A stretch of DNA of 64,000 bases from Salinimicrobium terrae DSM 17865 (GTDB lineage Bacteria > Bacteroidota > Bacteroidia > Flavobacteriales > Flavobacteriaceae). Below, piece after piece: positions 60,615 through 64,000 of the stretch. The DNA lies in contig NZ_KE384221.1 in the NCBI RefSeq assembly GCF_000424665.1, positions 1 to 64,000 on the forward strand, read 5' to 3'. The translations under genes were made by a program, and so were the position numbers. The notes under the pieces were generated by a model, which saw only the letters and a list, made by a program, of their open reading frames with translations, was not told the DNA's origin and did not search any database. Position 1 is the first letter of the stretch, and each line of letters opens with the position of its first letter.

Positions 60615-61535
60615 CTAATATTCCTTTTCCCGATCAACCACGTTTTGAAGTTCCTTTCCTTCTTTCATGCGTTCGTAATTATCCAGAATCTGCGGTACTA
60701 CGGTTTTTGGATTGGTAATACTTGCAATATGTGGGGAGACCCTGATTTTTTTATTGTTCCAGAATGGATGGTCTTTGGGTAAAGGTTCCTGCCTGAAAAC
60801 ATCCAGAGCAGCGCCTTCAAGATGTCCATTATTTATCACTTCCAGCAGGTCATCCTCAACAAGATGTTCGCCCCGGGCGACATTGATCAAGTAAGCCCCT
60901 TTGGGTAACATTTCAAAAAGGCTTTTTTGGAGAATATTTTTTGTTTCTGAGGTAAGGGGTAGTAAATTCACCAGTATTCGGCTCTCTTGCAGGAATTTCC
61001 CGAGTTGGTCATCTCCATGGTAGGTGGTCACTCCCAGGATCTCTTTATTGGTGCGTGACCAGCCCGTGACGTTGAACTTGTTTTGAATAAGTTTTTCGGC
61101 TACGCCCACTCCCAGAACGCCCATGCCCATAATGCCCACCTGTACATCTTCTGGTCGCAGGTAGGAACCGGGTTTCCATTCCTTACTGCAGTGGTGCTGT
61201 GCCAAATTGCGGATGTATTCCAGGATGAGAGATAGCACAAATATGCTCATATCTTTCGTTAGCTGTTCATCTACAACTCTGGTGATTTGAATGTCTTTTG
61301 GTATTTCATTATCGCCAATTATATGATCAATTCCCGCACCCATAGAGGCGATGACCTTTAAATTGGGATAATCCCGGAATATCCCATGTGGATGTTTCCA
61401 TGAAAGAGCGAATTCCACTTTAGAAGGGTCTTTAACCTCAGGGTATACCTCAAGATCGAGCTTGGGATAATGTTCTTTTAGTGCCTTTACCCAGTTCTTG
61501 GGATCTCTTTGGGAACTTATTATTAGGAATGACAT
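60615..61535 (-). CDS. D-2-hydroxyacid dehydrogenase (glyoxylate/hydroxypyruvate reductase A-like)
   Basis: 306 residues. NAD(P)-binding Rossmann motif VGIMGMGVLGVGVAEKL at about 133-149, followed by TGWSRTNK, the catalytic Arg in INVARGEHL, and the catalytic His in SPHIASITNP. N-terminal region LEVYPEVKDPSKVEFALSWKHP fits GhrA-type enzymes. Reduces glyoxylate or hydroxypyruvate; the exact substrate is inferred. Confidence 0.88.
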   Translation of the reverse strand: MSFLIISSQRDPKNWVKALKEHYPKLDLEVYPEVKDPSKVEFALSWKHPHGIFRDYPNLKVIASMGAGIDHIIGDNEIPKDIQITRVVDEQLTKDMSIFVLSLILEYIRNLAQHHCSKEWKPGSYLRPEDVQVGIMGMGVLGVGVAEKLIQNKFNVTGWSRTNKEILGVTTYHGDDQLGKFLQESRILVNLLPLTSETKNILQKSLFEMLPKGAYLINVARGEHLVEDDLLEVINNGHLEGAALDVFRQEPLPKDHPFWNNKKIRVSPHIASITNPKTVVPQILDNYERMKEGKELQNVVDREKEY

Positions 61536-61655
61536 AGGTTTTTGTATAGATGTTAATAGAGTCTAGAACCTAAACTTGTTTGTTTTTATTTATTTCATCC
61601 TTACCCCGCCTCTACAAAAGAAGAGGAGCTTTTATTATTTTTTTACTACCTAAGT

Positions 61656-61690
61656 CCTCTGTCCTCTGTCCTCTGTCCACTGTCCACTGC
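61656..61690. repeat. Tandem 7-bp repeat
   Basis: Five units of CCTCTGT with changes to CCACTGT and CCACTGC in the last two. Lies between the ghrA-like and acyl-CoA dehydrogenase genes. The copy number is likely to vary between strains. Confidence 0.8.
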
Positions 61691-61736
61691 GCACTAAGAA
61701 AGTCTTGGTTGGTTCTGGCAGCGCAGCGGTCGGTCT

Positions 61737-63101
61737 CTAGTTTACGAACGCACTATAGCCCGTAATCGCTCTTCCCACAATAAGGGAATTTATTTCCTTG
61801 GTGCCTTCGTAGCTGTAAATGGCTTCGGCATCGGCGACGAACCGGGCAACGTCGTATTCGAGGAGGATTCCGTTGCCACCCATGACTTCTCTCGCCCTGC
61901 TTACAACATCCCTCATTCTCATACTTGTATAGACTTTTGCCAGTGAGGCATGTTCGTCTTTTAGTAAATTCTGATCCTGTAATTCCGATAGGCGAAAACA
62001 TAAAGTTTGCATAGACGTGAGGTTGGCGATCATCTCCACCAGGTGATTTTGGATCAACTGATAGGAGGCGATAGGCCTTCCAAATTGCTCTCTCTTCTTA
62101 GTGTACTTCAGTGCACTTTCATAAGCTCCCCGGGCGCAGCCCACAGCCTGCCAGGCTACTCCGGCCCGGGTCATTCTCAGCACCTTGGCAGTGTCTCTGA
62201 AGGATTCGGCTTTTTGAAGTCGGTCTTTCTCCTCAATTTTGCAATTTGTAAGGGTGATTAGGGCGTTCTGCACAATGCGCAGCGCCATTTTATCCTCCAT
62301 CTTTTCAGCTTTAAAGCCCGGATTGTCTTTTTTAACCAGAAAACCTTTTACCTGATTAGAGTCTTCATCTCTGGCCCAGATCACGATCACATCGGCAAAA
62401 GTGGCATTTCCAATCCATTTTTTCTGTCCGTTAAGTACCCAGTGCTCTCCGTCAAACTTACACGTGGTTTCAAGTCCGCCGGCTACTCCGCTTCCCACAT
62501 TGGGTTCGGTAAGCCCAAATGCGCCTATCGCCTCCAGTCGCTGCATTTTTGGGAGCCACTCCTGTTTTTGTTCCTCACTTCCGCAGAGATAAATTGAGCC
62601 CATCGCGAGACCGCTGTGAACTCCGAAAAAGGTGGAAATAGAAACATCTACCCGCGCGATCTCCTGCGCAATTATACCCTCCATTAAAAATGGCAGATTT
62701 GGACAGCCATATCCTTCATACGGCACACCAACAATATTTAATTTTTTAAACTTATCAATGACTTCAAAAGGAAATTTAGCACGGTTCCAGTGGTCGTTGA
62801 TCAATGGCCGCACCTCATCTTCCATAAAATTGCGCACCTTTAGTTGCAACTCGCGCTGTTCTTCGTTGAGCTTCAGGTCCAGATTATAGAAGTCACCGTC
62901 TATGGGCGGAAGGTCACTCTGACCTTTCCTTCGTTTGGTCTTCAGCATTTTCATGAGTCCTTTGAGCTGATTTTCATCCAGCTGTCCCAGTGTCTGCATA
63001 GCTTCTGAAAGATCGATCTGTTTGTTGATCTTCGATAGTTGATCAAGGTCGATGTTCTTTAACAGGTTAATGGTATTCCTGACTTTTCCAAAGAAGGCCA
63101 T
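61737..63101 (-). CDS. Acyl-CoA dehydrogenase family protein with N-terminal extension
   Basis: 454 residues, about 60 more than typical acyl-CoA dehydrogenases; the extension (residues 1-65) is helical and charged. The core starts with LNEEQRELQLKVRNFMEDEVRP. FAD and substrate elements GAFGLTEPNVGSGVAG and WIGNATFADVIVIWA, and the catalytic Glu in YEGTKEINSLIVGRAI. Overall close to glutaryl-CoA dehydrogenase-like proteins of Bacteroidota. It would pass electrons to the ETF encoded at 20964-22766. Substrate unproven. Confidence 0.9.
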   Translation of the reverse strand: MAFFGKVRNTINLLKNIDLDQLSKINKQIDLSEAMQTLGQLDENQLKGLMKMLKTKRRKGQSDLPPIDGDFYNLDLKLNEEQRELQLKVRNFMEDEVRPLINDHWNRAKFPFEVIDKFKKLNIVGVPYEGYGCPNLPFLMEGIIAQEIARVDVSISTFFGVHSGLAMGSIYLCGSEEQKQEWLPKMQRLEAIGAFGLTEPNVGSGVAGGLETTCKFDGEHWVLNGQKKWIGNATFADVIVIWARDEDSNQVKGFLVKKDNPGFKAEKMEDKMALRIVQNALITLTNCKIEEKDRLQKAESFRDTAKVLRMTRAGVAWQAVGCARGAYESALKYTKKREQFGRPIASYQLIQNHLVEMIANLTSMQTLCFRLSELQDQNLLKDEHASLAKVYTSMRMRDVVSRAREVMGGNGILLEYDVARFVADAEAIYSYEGTKEINSLIVGRAITGYSAFVN

Positions 63102-63413
63102 AATTTTATGTTTTTCTAAAAGTAGGGATTAAAGAAAAGGCAACTTGTTAAAGCTTTCTCAAACAGTATCAGGAATAAGCAGAAACTGCAGGAATAAGCG
63201 AAGATCCTGATGAATTTACAAATGAAACGCCTTTAATGGCTTATACCCGGTGTTGATCTCCAGGAGTGTCACATAAGGTTATGCAGATAATTCAATTGTA
63301 ATTTTAGATCATTTTTAATCCCTTTACCGTGGCCGTGGTATAAATTAGGTTAATTAAAACATATCGATCGGTTAAATAACAGCCTAATTAGCAAAGATTT
63401 AGCATGATTTATC
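63102..63413. other. Gene-free gap
   Basis: AT-rich sequence with no coding frame. A direct GGAATAAGC repeat occurs at 63171-63179 and 63201-63209 (CAGGAATAAGC units). The right edge holds the promoter of the SRPBCC gene. Nothing else recognisable. Confidence 0.45.
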
Positions 63414-63443
63414 TTGATATGAAATTTGTCGGTTGTAAATTTA
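63414..63443 (+). promoter_or_regulatory. Bacteroidota-type promoter of the SRPBCC gene
   Basis: TTG at 63414-63416, 19 bases, then TAAATTTA at 63436-63443. This matches the TTG-N19-TAnnTTTG pattern with one change. Transcription would start near 63449, leaving a leader of about 28 bases. Confidence 0.5.
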
Positions 63444-63476
63444 GGAGACTGTAAAAAAATAAAAAAAAAGACTATT

Positions 63477-64000
63477 ATGGAAAAAGATCAAATGAAAAAT
63501 GATTTAAAAGAAAAAAGAACAAGAACCAGATTGTCCGGACAAGCCGCGCAGAACCTAAGGACCGGAGAAACAGGTTATATATCAGAAACTCAGGATTCCC
63601 CAATTTATGAACCGGGAAGTCCGGAAGTACGGGTGACCAGGGAATACAACAGGAATACAGAATCTGAAGATTCAAAAGGAAATTTCCTTAAAAAGATTTT
63701 GAGTGTGGCAGGAATAGTGGCCGGTGGTGCACTTATATATAAAGCTGTGAGGGGAAAAGGATCTTCCTCTAAAGGAACTGAAAATATTCAGCTTCATACA
63801 AAGCAGACAATAAAAAGAACGCCCGCAGAACTATATGCATATTGGAGGAACCTTGAAAATCTTCCAAATTTTATGAGCCACATTAAAGATATTAGGGAAA
63901 TTGATGAGAGAAGATCCATGTGGACTGCCGAGATTCCCGGCGGTGTTGGCACTATAGAATGGGAGGCAGTGATCGAACAGGATCGTCCAAACGAATATAT
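63477..64000 (+). CDS. SRPBCC-family membrane-associated protein, 5' part
   Basis: Open from ATG at 63477 to the window edge, at least 174 codons. Residues 1-80 are charged and include a short Gly-rich hydrophobic segment (AGIVAGGALIYKAV, about 82-95). From about residue 108 the SRPBCC/polyketide-cyclase fold begins: LHTKQTIKRTPAELYAYWRN, LENLPNFMSHIKDIREID, then MWTAEIPGGVGTIEWEA. This resembles the family of COG5637-like cyclase/dehydrase proteins. The 3' end is missing. Confidence 0.8.
   Translation, partial: MEKDQMKNDLKEKRTRTRLSGQAAQNLRTGETGYISETQDSPIYEPGSPEVRVTREYNRNTESEDSKGNFLKKILSVAGIVAGGALIYKAVRGKGSSSKGTENIQLHTKQTIKRTPAELYAYWRNLENLPNFMSHIKDIREIDERRSMWTAEIPGGVGTIEWEAVIEQDRPNEY

Noticed and set aside
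61607-61628. Terminator for the acyl-CoA dehydrogenase gene
   Set aside because: The CCTCT/AGAGG hairpin has its T-run only on the plus strand, so it does not suit the minus-strand gene.
1-64000. CRISPR array, prophage, rRNA or tRNA genes
   Set aside because: No regularly spaced direct repeats of CRISPR length, no phage structural genes and no rRNA or tRNA sequence were recognised.

Overview
The window looks like chromosomal DNA of a member of the Flavobacteriaceae (Bacteroidota), probably of the marine Gramella/Salegentibacter/Salinimicrobium type. The pointers are protein content (AsnA, membrane pyrophosphatase, DUF427, TPR-histidine kinase/LytTR pair, many lipoproteins and outer-membrane barrels), promoters of the TTG-N19-TAnnTTTG type seen upstream of several genes, few Shine-Dalgarno sequences, and many short palindromic repeats between genes. 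The genus is a judgement from overall similarity, not a computed result.

Layout. 1-2.8 kb: the tail of an IS3-type transposase abuts a truncated hydrolase gene, followed by an arsenic cluster on the minus strand (arsR, metallophosphoesterase, frameshifted acr3) with a clear ArsR-type operator. 3.1-13.6 kb: a CheY-like regulator, a glycerophosphodiesterase, two small acidic lipoproteins, Kdo transferase (waaA) divergent from a DegT-family aminotransferase and a secreted amidohydrolase, then fabD, a flavin-binding stress-protein relative, fructosamine kinase, folA, and an aminotransferase. 13.6-18.2 kb: asnA preceded by a two-stage attenuator, an EgtD-like methyltransferase with a DUF427 partner, two TonB C-terminal-domain proteins, and thyA. 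18.5-28.6 kb: a nucleoside transporter with an extra N-terminal domain, bifunctional nuclease, etfBA, pdhB, soluble pyrophosphatase, membrane pyrophosphatase and an App1-type phosphatase. 28.9-36 kb: a secreted Pcm, deoxynucleoside kinase, small membrane proteins, and a LytTR two-component system. 36-54 kb is more accessory: a very large beta-propeller/amidohydrolase, a run of lipoproteins and outer-membrane barrels including a duplicated pair, an AT-rich HEPN-domain gene, a decayed lipoprotein gene, AlkB, an LVIVD lipoprotein, MscS, DUF1059, and OmpA. 54-64 kb: hydrolases and peptidases, an outer-membrane protein, a GhrA-like dehydrogenase, an acyl-CoA dehydrogenase, and the start of an SRPBCC protein that runs off the end.

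Most notable: the roughly 330-base leader of asnA encodes two short open reading frames in tandem. The first has nine Asn codons in a 12-codon stretch and the second five in six codons. Each is followed by its own intrinsic terminator, and the upstream one has a perfect 8-base antiterminator pairing placed exactly where a ribosome stalled on Asn codons would leave it free. This looks like tandem ribosome-mediated attenuation of asparagine synthesis. A second theme is the density of small palindromic elements: a roughly 125-bp MITE-like element in two inverted copies, a REP-like hairpin cluster, and a recurring palindrome AAAAATGNCATTTTT.

No tRNA, rRNA, CRISPR array, prophage or replication origin was recognised.
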